Shown: positions 45,054 through 54,862 of the stretch, one piece after another
Layout: each line of letters begins with the position of its first letter
Position numbering within the stretch: the first letter of the stretch is position 1
DNA from: Chitinophagaceae bacterium
GTDB lineage: Bacteria > Bacteroidota > Bacteroidia > Chitinophagales > Chitinophagaceae
Length of the DNA: 64,000 nt
Direction: 5' to 3'
Assembly: GCA_016720585.1 (NCBI GenBank)
Contig: JADKKH010000004.1
Location: 248,001 to 312,000, forward strand
Position numbers and translations under genes: made by a program
The notes under the pieces: generated by a model
Told to the model about the DNA's origin: nothing
What the model saw: the letters and a program-made list of their open reading frames with translations, nothing else
Databases searched by the model: none

Positions 45054-48040
45054 ATGAGAAAAAGCTATAGCTTTTTAGCTGCCTGGCTGGTAACTTGCCT
45101 GTTTGCAATTAATGCTAATGCCCAATCTGTTACAGTCTCCGGTACCGTAAAGAATGGCTCTACAAAAGAAAATGTACCCGCAGTTTCAATTCGTGTAAAA
45201 GGTACCGATCAGGGTACTTATACAAACTCGGATGGAATATTTACACTTAAAGTGGCCAAATTACCCGTGGTACTCGTTTTTACTTCTATAGGTTTTGAAG
45301 ACCAGGAGCTGACTGTTTCGGATGCATCCAAACCCGTAAATATTGATTTTAAAGTAAACACAACAATGGGACAGGATGTGGTTGTGGCTGCAAGCCGTTC
45401 GGCACAACGTTCACTGGATGCTCCGGTTACCGTTGAACGCCTGAACCGTGCTAAATTACTTGCTTCTGCTGCGCCAACAGCCTATGAAGCCATCGGTAAC
45501 GAAAAAGGTGTTGATGTACATACAGCCAGTTTAACCTTCCGTACGGTAACCACGCGTGGTTTTGTAAGTAGTGGTAATACCCGCCTGAACCAATTGATTG
45601 ATGGTATGGATAACCAGGCTCCGGGTCTTAACTTTTCAGTGAGCAGTATTGTTGGATTATCAGATCTCGATGTAGATAATATAGAAATACTTGCGGGTGC
45701 TTCTTCCGCATTATATGGTTCGGGCGGTATGAATGGAACTGTGCTTATAAACAGTAAAAATCCTTTTAAATATGAAGGCTTTAGTTTTAATATTAAGCAG
45801 GGCATGATGCATGTGGATCATAAACAACGGACTGCAGCTCCTTATTATAACTGGTCTTTCCGTTGGGCAAAAGCTATCAGTACCAAACTTGCTTTTAAAA
45901 TTGGCGCGGAATTGCTGAAAGGCAGTGATTGGGAAGCGGAAGATTACAGAAATAAACAACAGGTAGGGGTATTAAGCCAGGTGGTTGGTGGCAACAGGCG
46001 CAGCGACCCTAACTTTAATGGTATCAATATTTACGGGGACGAAACCAGTGCTGATATGAATGGTTTCTCTTTTTACTTACAGGACAAAACAAGAAGAGGC
46101 ATATTAGCCGCATCCGGTGGTGCCATTGATGTGGTTAATTTATTAAATATCTATATGGGAGCAATAGGCAACCCTGTTTATCCAACCAATGCCCAGTTAG
46201 CAGGCTTTTATACATTCGCAGGTTTCCCGGCTCTTTTACAGGCAACATTACAGTCGCCGCAAATTTCCACGCCGGTTAATACCATGTTGCCTTTTTATCT
46301 GGGACTTAAGAACAACTATTTTAACAAAGCCAGTATTTCCAGGACAGGTTATAATGAACAGGACCTGGTTGATTACAATACGCTGAATGTAAAAGTTACC
46401 GGGGCGGTTCATTATAAGATAAGCGATAGAATTGAAGCTTCTATCAGTTCTTATTTTGGAACAGGTACTACGGTATATACCGGGGCTGAACGTTATTCAC
46501 TGCGTAATTTCAAAATGGCACAGCATAAAGCCGAGGTCAAAGCAAAACATTGGATGGTACGTGGTTACACAACCCAGGAAAATGCAGGTGATTCTTATAT
46601 CGGTGGTGCATTGGGTGCCTTTATTAATGAATCTTATAATCCCAGTTCGAATTGGTTCCCAACCTATATCGCTACCTTTTCTCAGACAAGACGTTTAAAT
46701 GCCAATGCCGGCAATATCCTGAGTGATGATTCATTGCACAGGCTTTCACGTACAGCTGTTGAAGGAGGAAGGCTGGTTCCCGGAACCGTTGCTTTTAATG
46801 CGGCCGCAAATAAGATTAAATCCACACCGGTTAACAAACCATTTGGAGCAAAGTTCCTGGACAAATCTGATTTGTACGCTGCCGAAACTCAGTTTAACGT
46901 TTCCGATATCGCACATTTCTCCGATAAAGTGGAAATAATAGCAGGACTATCCTGGAAACAGTGGGCTATGAACTCACAGGGAACTATATTTTCTGATACC
47001 ACACAGGTTATTCGTGTTAATGAATATGGCGGCTATTTACAATTAAAGAAAAAATGTTGAAAGATGTTTTGACATTAAGCGGTTCTGTACGTTATGACAA
47101 GCAAACCAATTTCAAAGGCAAACTTACACCGCGCTTTACAGCCGTGATCCGTGTGGCAAAAGATAATAACATCCGTTTATCTTATCAAACAGCTTACAGG
47201 TTCCCTTCTAACCAGAATCAATTTATCAGCCTGAGACTTGGTGGTGGCAGTAGTTATCTTATAGGTTGTTTGCCTCAATTTCAAACCTATTATAAACTGA
47301 ACTCTACACTTCCGGTTATGTAGCTTCCAGCGTGTTTAATACAGACGGAACGGGTTACCGGAATGGTGGTATTGCAGACTCGGCAAGATTGGTGAAAGCC
47401 GTTTACAACCCGGTAATTCCGGAAACGGTGACCTCCTATGAAATAGGCTATAAGGGGGCTTATTGGTAAAAAATTATTGCTGGATGCTTATTATTATTAT
47501 AGTATCTATGACGATTTCTTAGTGAATGAGGCCGTGGTTCAATCAACCAGCGGTCCGCAGTTTGAAGTGTATTCGCCTTTCAGCAGCAATAACCTTTCTT
47601 ACGTGAAAAATTCTACCAATAAAGTAAAATCTTACGGCTGGGCTCTTGGTCTTGAATACCAGCTTATGAAAAAGTATGTTTTATATGGTAACGTATTTTC
47701 TGATCAATTACGGAATTTGGAAAAAGGGGTGATCTCATTTTTTAATGCACCTAAATACCGCTTTAATATTGGTCTTAAAAATGAGAATGTATATCGTAAC
47801 ATAGGTTTCAATGTGGTATTTAAGTGGCAGGATAATAACTATTACGAAGGAACCTTCGTTTCAGGAACACTGCCTTACTTTGGCTGGTGGGATGGACAGG
47901 TTACCTATCGTCCGCAAGGTTCCAAAAGTACCTTCCGGGTAGGTGGTACCAACCTGGGTAATCAATACCAGCGTACGGGTTTTGGAAGCCCGTCTGTCGG
48001 TGGTTTGTATTACTTCAGCTATGGTTACAACCTGTTCTGA
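45054..48040 (+). CDS. TonB-dependent receptor (three frameshifts)
   Basis: Signal peptide ends INANAQ. Residues about 24-110 are a carboxypeptidase-regulatory-like domain (VSGTVKNGSTKENVPAVSIRVKG), then a plug (VVVAASRSAQRSLDAPVTVERL, TTRGFVSSGNTRLNQLIDGMDNQAPG, DNIEILAGASSALYGSGGMNGTVLINSK) and a beta-barrel. The literal frame ends at 47060. Further pieces continue it: 47054-47323, an unlabelled stretch about 47310-47470, and 47477-48040 ending in a barrel C-terminus (SVGGLYYFSYGYNLF). One base is missing in the A6 run at 47049-47054, one near 47300-47316, and one is extra in the G5 run at 47454-47458. Repaired length is about 990 residues. Imports an unknown ligand across the outer membrane. 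Confidence 0.88.
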
Positions 48041-48070
48041 TAATTACTGAATATTGGGTTTAAAGTATAC

Positions 48071-48098
48071 AGGTCCTGCTTCGGCAGGACCTTTTTTT
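48071..48098 (+). terminator. rho-independent terminator of the TonB receptor gene
   Basis: AGGTCCTGC and GCAGGACCT (48071-48079, 48084-48092) form a perfect 9-bp stem closed by the stable TTCG tetraloop, then a T7 run. Confidence 0.92.
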
Positions 48099-48251
48099 GC
48101 ATCCATTAGTATATTTAAAAGAAGGGAATTCTTCAGAAGGAAAGACATACAATTTTAATAAGGCGATTGTGAAACCTTAACCTGTTTACATTAATCTATT
48201 ACATAAGGGCTATTTGCTGAAACTAGCGCTCTGTTATCCAAAAGTGACGGT

Positions 48252-48326
48252 GGACACAAAGTCACGAATACACAAAGCTGTTTTCTGACTTTGTGTCAAC
48301 CTTTGTGTCTTAGAGTCTTTGTGGCC
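48252..48326. repeat. inverted array of degenerate 8-bp repeats
   Basis: Left units such as GACACAAA, GTCACGAA, TACACAAA face right units TTTGTGTC, CTTTGTGTC, TTAGAGTC, TTTGTGGC. Same kind of array as 4330-4427. The rest of the 306-bp gap 48041-48346 holds only the terminator at 48071. Confidence 0.6.
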
Positions 48327-48346
48327 CAAAATTATTTAACTTAACA

Positions 48347-49272
48347 CTAGCTTAGTGTTTTCATTACCTGCCCGATCAGATTTCCGTTGTGATAAATTTG
48401 CAGGGTGTAAGTGCCGGAAAGATATTCGTCTGCATTTAGAGAAAATAGCAGCCTCTTGGTTTCTCCTTTCTGATAGTCAAATCGCACTTTACGTGTATAG
48501 CTGAGTCGGGCACCTGTGGTGGTGGTGATCGTGGATTTTTCCCAAACATCGTTGTTCTCTAGAATCCTGCCATCGGGCTGTGTTACGATAATATATACAT
48601 CCGCATTTTCATATTGATTGATATTATTCTGAACAGCAAAAGAAATGACCAGTTTGCTGGCTTTTTTGGAAGAATTTGTCTCAACTTCTTTATCTTTTTT
48701 TACAGTTACCGGCGAAAATTTTATTTCTGATGCGACAAAAGTGGAAGCCAGATTTATTTTTTCGGTAAGCACTTTGTTCTCCTGGTCAAGCTGCTGGTTG
48801 GTGGTTTCCAATCCCTTTACCTGCACATTCACTTTATCGAGTACAGCGGCTATCTGTTGCTTTTCTTCTTCAATGGTGCTGTTCCGGCTTTGCAATTCGG
48901 AAACTAATTGCTGTAATTGTACCGCTTTGCTCCGGGCCAGGTCCAGGTCTTCTTTTTTATATTATTTTTTTTGAGAATGTTCGCTATTTCATTTCTCAGC
49001 CGGTTAATTTCGTTCAGTTTCGCCCCCAGTTCACCTTGTAGCATACCCGTTGTACTTTTGGTGGAATCCAGTTGGGCATCCAGGTTATTGATCGTGAGGG
49101 AATAAATTTTTTGCAGCGAATCCTGTACACCCTGTGCAACAGCTATAGAATCTTTAATATATACTTCGGTTCTGCGTTTACTGTATTGTGTTTTATCATA
49201 CAGATGGTACACCCATGTCACCGTAAGGCCCACAGAAAGCATTACCAGTAAAAGGGATTTTGTGTCTCGCAT
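48347..49272 (-). CDS. membrane-anchored coiled-coil protein B (frameshifted paralogue of the 50.7-kb gene)
   Basis: N-terminal piece (49272-48904): transmembrane helix (LLLVMLSVGLTVTWVYHLYDK) and coiled coil. C-terminal piece (48895-48347): more coiled coil, then a beta-domain (ASTFVASEIKFSPVTVKKDK... QIYHNGNLIGQVMKTL). The pieces join if one base is restored near the T6 run 48953-48958 (A run on the coding strand), reading KKEDLDLARSKAVQLQQLVSELQSR and giving about 308 residues. Domain order and the closing YHNGxxIG motif match the 324-residue protein at 50.7-51.6 kb. The coiled coil presumably projects into the periplasm. Function unknown. Confidence 0.72.
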
Positions 49273-49354
49273 CAGTTCAGTCTCAATTCAAGCTTAGTAA
49301 TAGCTTCATTAAACTGATAAAAAATCATTTTAATGAAAGCTGGTCAGAAGATAT

Positions 49355-50506
49355 TTATTTTTCAACCGCCTGGTCAACATAAGCTGAAACCCAGCCTACC
49401 TGGCCGTTTTTTACCAGGTAAAATTGTTTGGATTCAAATGCGGATGCGAATTGCCGCATTATTTTCAATAACAGGCCGGTGCCTGCCATCATTGCTTTTT
49501 GGTCAAATACCTGTTGCACTCTTTTAATTTCCTTAATGGCGGCAGCTTTTTCATCGCCCCGGTTAATATTTCCCGCCAGGAATTCAGGTGTTAAACCAGC
49601 GTAGTTCTTAAATAATTTTTCGCTGAACTTTAAAATTTCATCAAAGCTTACAGAGATAACCGAATTATCCAACAATTCCGGGTGGGTTAATGTAGCCAGG
49701 GCCCAGGCGATTCCGCCGCTGATGGCAATGTTATCGCTGACCGGGTATGCCCCGCTCGAATTAACGGCATAAATGATCTCTGAATTCTCTGCTCCCGAAA
49801 GAACCCGGTAAAGTTGTTTATTATAGTTGGGCAGACTTTTATCATCAGCACAATTTTTTTCAGTGGCATTGGCGGTACTTTTGGTGCCCCAGTTTAATTG
49901 AAAGAGTTTAAAATCTGTGGTGTTGCCATAAGGGAAAAAACCGCCTTTCGTATTCCCACTCCCGATATCAATTAAGAATGTGGTGAATCGCCTTGTTTCC
50001 GGAACAATACCGAGATGGGAAAACAGCGCTTCCTTAAGCACGTCCACTACTTCCACTGTACGGTTAGGTTCATTAATCTTTATCCGGAAAGAGTCGATCA
50101 GGCTGTTTATCCAGGCAAATTTTGAATCTTTTTCTGCCTGCATCTTTACACCACTGCTGATAACAGTAAAAACCCGTTTTGCCGGTATTTTGTATTCTTT
50201 TGTTGCAGTCGTATAGAGCCCGCACAATCCGGTTAAGGTGGCCTGGAACGTGGGTTCAGAAAAACTGATAAAATCCGTATTTACCGAAGAGTCCTTCAGG
50301 ATATTAAAGGCGCCGGTACTTTGGGCATTTTTTCCGATTTCAATAACACTCATTTTTACTCCTTTGGAACCTACTTCTATCCCGGTATAAATGGTTGAAT
50401 TGCTGTACTTGGGAGTTAATTTGTTTTGTGCTGAGGATAATAAACTTACCTGCAATGAGGTAATCAGTAAAACACAGAGGCGCAGATAAGTGCTGAACAT
50501 GAGCAT
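49355..50506 (-). CDS. exported actin/hexokinase/Ppx-fold (ASKHA) protein
   Basis: 383 residues with a signal peptide (MLMFSTYLRLCVLLITSLQVSLLSSAQ; a second start 2 codons later is possible). Then come the ASKHA nucleotide motifs: phosphate-1 TGIEVGSKGVKMSVIEI (41-57), phosphate-2 FLIDIGSGNTKGGFF (177-191) and the adenosine-type NIAISGGIAWALATL (259-273). The order and wording resemble Ppx/GppA-like phosphatases more than actin or hexokinase. ASKHA members are normally cytoplasmic because ATP is there, so a signal-bearing copy is odd. It sits between two coiled-coil paralogues on the same strand (82 bp before B, 166 bp after A). Confidence 0.7.
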   Translation of the reverse strand: MLMFSTYLRLCVLLITSLQVSLLSSAQNKLTPKYSNSTIYTGIEVGSKGVKMSVIEIGKNAQSTGAFNILKDSSVNTDFISFSEPTFQATLTGLCGLYTTATKEYKIPAKRVFTVISSGVKMQAEKDSKFAWINSLIDSFRIKINEPNRTVEVVDVLKEALFSHLGIVPETRRFTTFLIDIGSGNTKGGFFPYGNTTDFKLFQLNWGTKSTANATEKNCADDKSLPNYNKQLYRVLSGAENSEIIYAVNSSGAYPVSDNIAISGGIAWALATLTHPELLDNSVISVSFDEILKFSEKLFKNYAGLTPEFLAGNINRGDEKAAAIKEIKRVQQVFDQKAMMAGTGLLLKIMRQFASAFESKQFYLVKNGQVGWVSAYVDQAVEK

Positions 50507-50602
50507 AAAAGTTTACGTACGTATAAAATTACTATAATGAATTGCAGTTTTTGCAAAGGACAGCCGATTGAGGGGAATATGTGTAAAAGATGTGTTTAAG
50601 CT

Positions 50603-50648
50603 AAAAAAATCTCCCCGGTTCACTGTTTAATTCACAGGATCGGGGAGA
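50603..50648 (-). terminator. terminator after coiled-coil gene A
   Basis: Arms TCTCCCCG (50610-50617) and CGGGGAGA (50641-50648) pair perfectly with a 23-nt loop; on the minus strand a T7 run follows. So gene A is at least partly monocistronic. Confidence 0.8.
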
Positions 50649-50672
50649 CATTAATATAATTATAAATACCGC

Positions 50673-51647
50673 TTAGCTGAATAAGCCGCCTTTTTTAAGA
50701 TTTCTTACGCCTTCACCGATCTTGAAGCCGTTATGATAAATTTCAATTTTATAATTGCCGGTGGCGAAATCATTCTGTTGAATCGGGAACTGAACCGATT
50801 TACGGGTACCCTGCTCATAATTCAATGGGATCTTAGCAGTAAATGTTTTGTCTCCATCGGTCCGGGTGTTCAATACATTTCCAGTTTGTGAAATTATTTT
50901 TCCATCCGGTGACGTAACGATCAGGTACATATCGGCAGGCCCGGATTTTGCAATGCGGTTCTCAACATCAAATGACACCAGTAGTTTATCTACTCTTTTT
51001 GCTGTAGTGGTATTCGTTTCTTTGCCATTTTTCTTTTCATTGATAGGCACGATCTGTATGTTTGAAGCACTGAAAGTTGATGCCACATCCACCGTTTTTG
51101 CCAGTTCTTCTTTTTCTGATTTACTGGTGGCAAGGTTTGTCTCCAGATTAGTTTTTTCCTCTTTCAAATTGGTATTGACTGTCAACAATTCCTGGTTTTC
51201 ACCGGAAAGACGTGCTACCTCAGCCTCCAGGCCACCGATCTTTGCATTCAGGTCAGCAATCATGGTTTTTGCTTTTGTAAGCTGTCCCTGCGTTGCATTT
51301 TTATCATTCAGGATTTTACGGATCTCAGCTTTTTTTGCATCAATTTCTTTTTGCCTGTCTGTTAACTGACCCTGAAGGTTGTTATTAGAACCCGTTACAG
51401 AATCCAATCGGGCCAGGGCATTATCAAATTCCTGCTGAATATCTGTTTTGGCAGAATCAAGGGAATTGATTTGCGTTTGTTGCAGCGTGATCTTTTCGCC
51501 GGATTTGTTTTTGTCATACAATAAATAACCCCAGGTACCCAGTAAGCCTGCTGCCAGAAAACCTATAATGATATTCTTATTAAACCGGCTTTTGGGCGGC
51601 TGACTTTGTGGGGTTGGAGAAGCGGAAGGATAATTTGTGTCTGTCAT
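50673..51647 (-). CDS. membrane-anchored coiled-coil protein A
   Basis: 324 residues. A Pro/Ser-rich cytoplasmic head (1-24) precedes a transmembrane helix (NIIIGFLAAGLLGTWGYLLYDK) and a long coiled coil (about 50-190; heptads of Leu, Ile, Lys and Glu such as LQQTQINSLDSAKTDIQQEF). It ends in a beta-rich domain (about 195-315: ASTFSASNIQIVPINEKK..., MYLIVTSPDGKII, IEIYHNGFKIGEG). The coiled coil and C-domain probably lie in the periplasm. Its paralogue B lies at 48.3-49.3 kb, with the exported ASKHA-fold gene between. No family name recognised. Confidence 0.75.
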   Translation of the reverse strand: MTDTNYPSASPTPQSQPPKSRFNKNIIIGFLAAGLLGTWGYLLYDKNKSGEKITLQQTQINSLDSAKTDIQQEFDNALARLDSVTGSNNNLQGQLTDRQKEIDAKKAEIRKILNDKNATQGQLTKAKTMIADLNAKIGGLEAEVARLSGENQELLTVNTNLKEEKTNLETNLATSKSEKEELAKTVDVASTFSASNIQIVPINEKKNGKETNTTTAKRVDKLLVSFDVENRIAKSGPADMYLIVTSPDGKIISQTGNVLNTRTDGDKTFTAKIPLNYEQGTRKSVQFPIQQNDFATGNYKIEIYHNGFKIGEGVRNLKKGGLFS

Positions 51648-51868
51648 ACAAAAGGATTTTAATTTTGAAAAATACTATAATAAATATTGAGGGATTTATA
51701 ACTGGCGCAAGGTAAGATGCCGGTTGCATCCTGAATTGATAAATCCTGTTAAAAAATCCCGTCCGGATTACAAATTTCCGAAAACCGTGCCAGAATAGTA
51801 ACAAGTCTTGAAAAATCTTTATATTTTTTACAAAACAAGGAGGTTGAAAGCCTGTATCTTAGTGCCTT

Positions 51869-52866
51869 ATGAGTGTGGAGAAAATTATTGCTGATTGGAA
51901 AAAGAAAAACTTCCAGCCTCTATATTGGCTGGAGGGTGAGGAGGAGTATTTTATTGATAAAGTAATGGATTATGCAGAACATCACATTCTTACAGAAAGC
52001 GAAGCTTCTTTTAATCTCAGTATTTTTTATGGCAAAGATGCCAATTGGGCAGATGTGGTAAATGCCTGCCGCCGGTATCCGATGTTTGCTGAAAGACAGG
52101 TCGTACTCCTCAAAGAAGCGCAACAAATGCGGGATATGGATAAGCTGGAATCCTATGTCGAAAATCCACTTGCATCCACCGTGCTGGTAGTATCCTATAA
52201 AGAAAAAAAACTGGATGCCCGGAAGAAATTTACCAAACTGGTTAAGGAAAAAGGTGTTTTGATCAGTACTAAAAAAATGTATGATAAGGAATTGCCCGGA
52301 TGGACACAGGAATTATTGTAATCAAAGGGTCTTTCTGCCACGCAAAAGCCCTGGCCTTACTGGTAGATCATATTGGTAATGATCTGAAAAGAATAGAAAA
52401 TGAAATAGATAAGCTTTCCGTGAACCTGGGTAAAAGAACCAGTATAACGGAAGATGATATTGAACAGTTCATAGGCGTAAGCAAAGAATTTAATGTTTTC
52501 GAATTACAGTCGGCCCTGGCAGCCAAGGACCTGGCCCGGAGTATCCGGATCATCCAGTATTTTGAAGCCAATCCCAAAGCCGGCCCGATACAATTAGTGT
52601 TGCCATCCCTGTATAGTTTTTTCAGTAAAGTTTTTATGGTATTCGGGGCCGGAACCAGTGATGAAAAAACCATGGCTGCTTCCATCGGGGTTAACCCCTA
52701 TTTTATGAAGGATTATTTGCAGGCGGCAAAATTGTACACCTACCCGGGGGTTGAGAAAGTGCTGCTGTTATTGCATACCTATAACCTGAAAAGCGTGGGA
52801 GTGGGGAGTCCGAACACCGATGATGCATCATTAATGAAAGAACTGGTGGTTAAAATGATTGATTGA
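51869..52866 (+). CDS. holA: DNA polymerase III subunit delta HolA (frameshifted)
   Basis: The clamp-loader delta subunit, an AAA+-like protein without Walker motifs. The first piece (51869-52321) has the N-terminal signature FQPLYWLEGEEEYFIDKVMDYAEHH, then CRRYPMFAERQVVLLKEAQ and STVLVVSYKEKKLDARKKF. The second piece (52300-52866) continues with KALALLVDHIGNDLKRIENEIDKL, FNVFELQSALAAKDLARSIRIIQYFEANPKAGPIQLVLPSLYSFFSKVF. The two frames meet between about 52318 and 52375, and at least one indel (a missing base near CAAAAGCC fits best) separates them. Since HolA is essential, a sequence error is the likeliest reason. Repaired length is about 332 residues. Confidence 0.85.
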
Positions 52867-52968
52867 AATTAATAAGTCCGGGATTGCGACCGGGTGCTTT
52901 ATTTCCCTTTTCTTTGTGCAACTTTTTTTACAATCATTACATCTTTTTGGCCCATAATCTGAATAATC

Positions 52969-53727
52969 ATGAAGAAATTATTTTTAGCGGTTCTTACCGG
53001 TTGTACTTTTTTCCTGGCCGGTTGTTTTGAAACCACCCAGGAAATTACCTTGAATGAAGACGGCAGCGGTACATTCAGTAATACCAATGATATGAGTGCC
53101 CTGATAGGTCTGGCCAAACAAATGGGTGGTGGTGCCGAAATGGAAAAAGCACCACAACAAATCATTGACTCCACCATATCCATGCAGAACGGTGCTGATA
53201 GTATCCCAAATCTTACACCCGAAGAAAGAGAAGTGGCACGTGCAGGCTCCCTAAACATAAAAATGAATCTGAAAGAAGAAAATTTTTTGACCAAACTGAC
53301 TTTTCCCTTTTCTTCAGCATCACAAATAGCTTCTTTGCAGAAACTCTCGGATAAAATTATGGCAGAAACCCTGAAAGATCAGATGGGAAAAAATGAATCA
53401 CCGGCTGGTCTTGATCAGATGCCTGAACAGTCATCTTTTGATGATTACTTTACGTTGGATTTTTCAAATGGGGAACTGACCAAAAAAGTTAATAAAGATA
53501 AATATGCCGACGTGGAAAAAGATGAATACCTGAAAGGCGTGAAACAGGCAAGTGCCATGGGACTGGTTATGAAAGCAAATTATATTATTAACCTGCCCCG
53601 CCCGGCTACCAAGGCAGAAGGTAAGAATGTAAAGTTGTCTGATGATAAAAAGACGATCACCATCAGTGCTGACATTAATGATTTCTTTGAAGACCCTGCT
53701 TCAATGGAGTTTAAGATTAAATATTAA
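52969..53727 (+). CDS. hypothetical lipoprotein
   Basis: 252 residues with the signal peptide MKKLFLAVLTGCTFFLAGC, a textbook lipobox LAGC (Cys19). The mature part begins FETTQEITLNEDGSGTFSNTND, a strand-rich motif seen in LppM-like small lipoproteins, then a Gly/Met/Glu-rich helical segment (about 45-100), and ends in strands near LSDDKKTITISADINDFFEDP. The surface-exposed or periplasmic role is unknown. It is followed by a 7-bp repeat array and precedes the convergent ribF. Confidence 0.75.
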   Translation: MKKLFLAVLTGCTFFLAGCFETTQEITLNEDGSGTFSNTNDMSALIGLAKQMGGGAEMEKAPQQIIDSTISMQNGADSIPNLTPEEREVARAGSLNIKMNLKEENFLTKLTFPFSSASQIASLQKLSDKIMAETLKDQMGKNESPAGLDQMPEQSSFDDYFTLDFSNGELTKKVNKDKYADVEKDEYLKGVKQASAMGLVMKANYIINLPRPATKAEGKNVKLSDDKKTITISADINDFFEDPASMEFKIKY

Positions 53728-53732
53728 AAGAA

Positions 53733-53774
53733 GTTCATGGTTCGGAGTTCGGAGTACGAAGTTCTAAGTTCATA
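53733..53774. repeat. degenerate heptanucleotide tandem repeat after the lipoprotein gene
   Basis: Six units GTTCATG, GTTCGGA, GTTCGGA, GTACGAA, GTTCTAA, GTTCATA directly follow the stop codon, in the same 7-bp phase style as the arrays at 5.1, 26.8 and 31.7 kb. Confidence 0.6.
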
Positions 53775-53831
53775 GAAGGACGATTCATTTGATTGTTATC
53801 ACCATGAATGATTAAACGGGTTCTTCCGCCT

Positions 53832-54761
53832 TTAAAGAACTTTGAGGCTGTCAATCTTATCCTGGTCTATTTGTTTTACCAGTTCCACCAGTCCGTCAAA
53901 TTTGATTTCTTCACGCAGGTATTTTTTTACAAAGACCTTTAGGGTTTGATCATATATTTCTTCATCAAAATCAAAGATATTTACTTCTATCACCCTTTTT
54001 TTTCCATCAACCGTTGGGCGGAAACCGATGCTCATCATGGCTTTCAGCCGTTCAGAAAAACCTTCCGGTTGTGCATAAACTGCGTAAATGCCATTGCCCG
54101 GAACAATTTTTTCCTCATCGGTTATTTTCAGGTTGGCGGTTGGGTAGCCCAGTTTTCTCCCCAATTTATTTCCATGAACAACCAAACCTGAAAAGAAAAA
54201 TTCATATCCCAGCAATGTATCGGCGGTGGCAATGTCGCTATGCAGGATGGCTTCCCGGATATTGGTGGAACTGATGGAAATATTTTCGAGGATATGTTTG
54301 GGTATCTCTTTTAACTGATACCCGTATTTCCCGGCTTCCTTTTCCAGCAACCGGTAATCACCCAGCCGGTCGCGGCCAAAGTGATGATCATAACCGATAA
54401 TAATCGTATGGGGATGAAATTTATCGATCAGAAAATATTTAATATACTCATCTGCCGGTTGATTGGCAAAGGAATCCGTAAAGGGCACCACCACCACATG
54501 ATCAATGCCTATTTGTTGAAGCAGATCTATTTTCTCCTCAAGGGTATTGATGAGTCTTACGCCGAGTATCGTTGATGAGATCACCTTGCGGGGATGCGGA
54601 TGAAAAGTTATGATAACTGTTTCCCCGTTAATGGAGGTTGCTTCGGTTTTCATTTTGTCGATCACCTGTCGGTGACCCATATGAACCCCGTCAAATGTGC
54701 CAATTGTGACCACGGCATTCCTGAAAGCCGGGAGATTGTCTATATCACGATGTACTTGCAT
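53832..54761 (-). CDS. ribF: bifunctional riboflavin kinase/FAD synthetase RibF
   Basis: 309 residues. N-terminal FAD synthetase: TIGTFDGVHMGHRQVI (HxGH nucleotidyl-transfer motif), GYDHHFGRDRLGDYRLLE and the ISSTNIREAIL motif. C-terminal kinase: FFFSGLVVHGNKLGRKLGYPTANLKI with the flavin-binding GNGIYAVYA, and the GFRPTVDGKKRVIEVNIFDFDEEIYDQ end. It makes FMN and FAD from riboflavin in the cytoplasm. It lies convergent with the lipoprotein gene and divergent from purM. Confidence 0.95.
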   Translation of the reverse strand: MQVHRDIDNLPAFRNAVVTIGTFDGVHMGHRQVIDKMKTEATSINGETVIITFHPHPRKVISSTILGVRLINTLEEKIDLLQQIGIDHVVVVPFTDSFANQPADEYIKYFLIDKFHPHTIIIGYDHHFGRDRLGDYRLLEKEAGKYGYQLKEIPKHILENISISSTNIREAILHSDIATADTLLGYEFFFSGLVVHGNKLGRKLGYPTANLKITDEEKIVPGNGIYAVYAQPEGFSERLKAMMSIGFRPTVDGKKRVIEVNIFDFDEEIYDQTLKVFVKKYLREEIKFDGLVELVKQIDQDKIDSLKVL

Positions 54762-54838
54762 AATGGGAGGTGCAAAACTAATTGATAATTAATAAATACG
54801 CTTTGAAAATTCATACCGGTCGTCCCGCAGGGAAGAGT

Positions 54839-54846
54839 TAAATTTG
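54839..54846 (+). promoter_or_regulatory. -7 box of purM
   Basis: TAAATTTG matches TAnnTTTG, 16 bp before the ATG at 54863. Confidence 0.45.
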
Positions 54847-54862
54847 CCGGGTAATTATCAGT

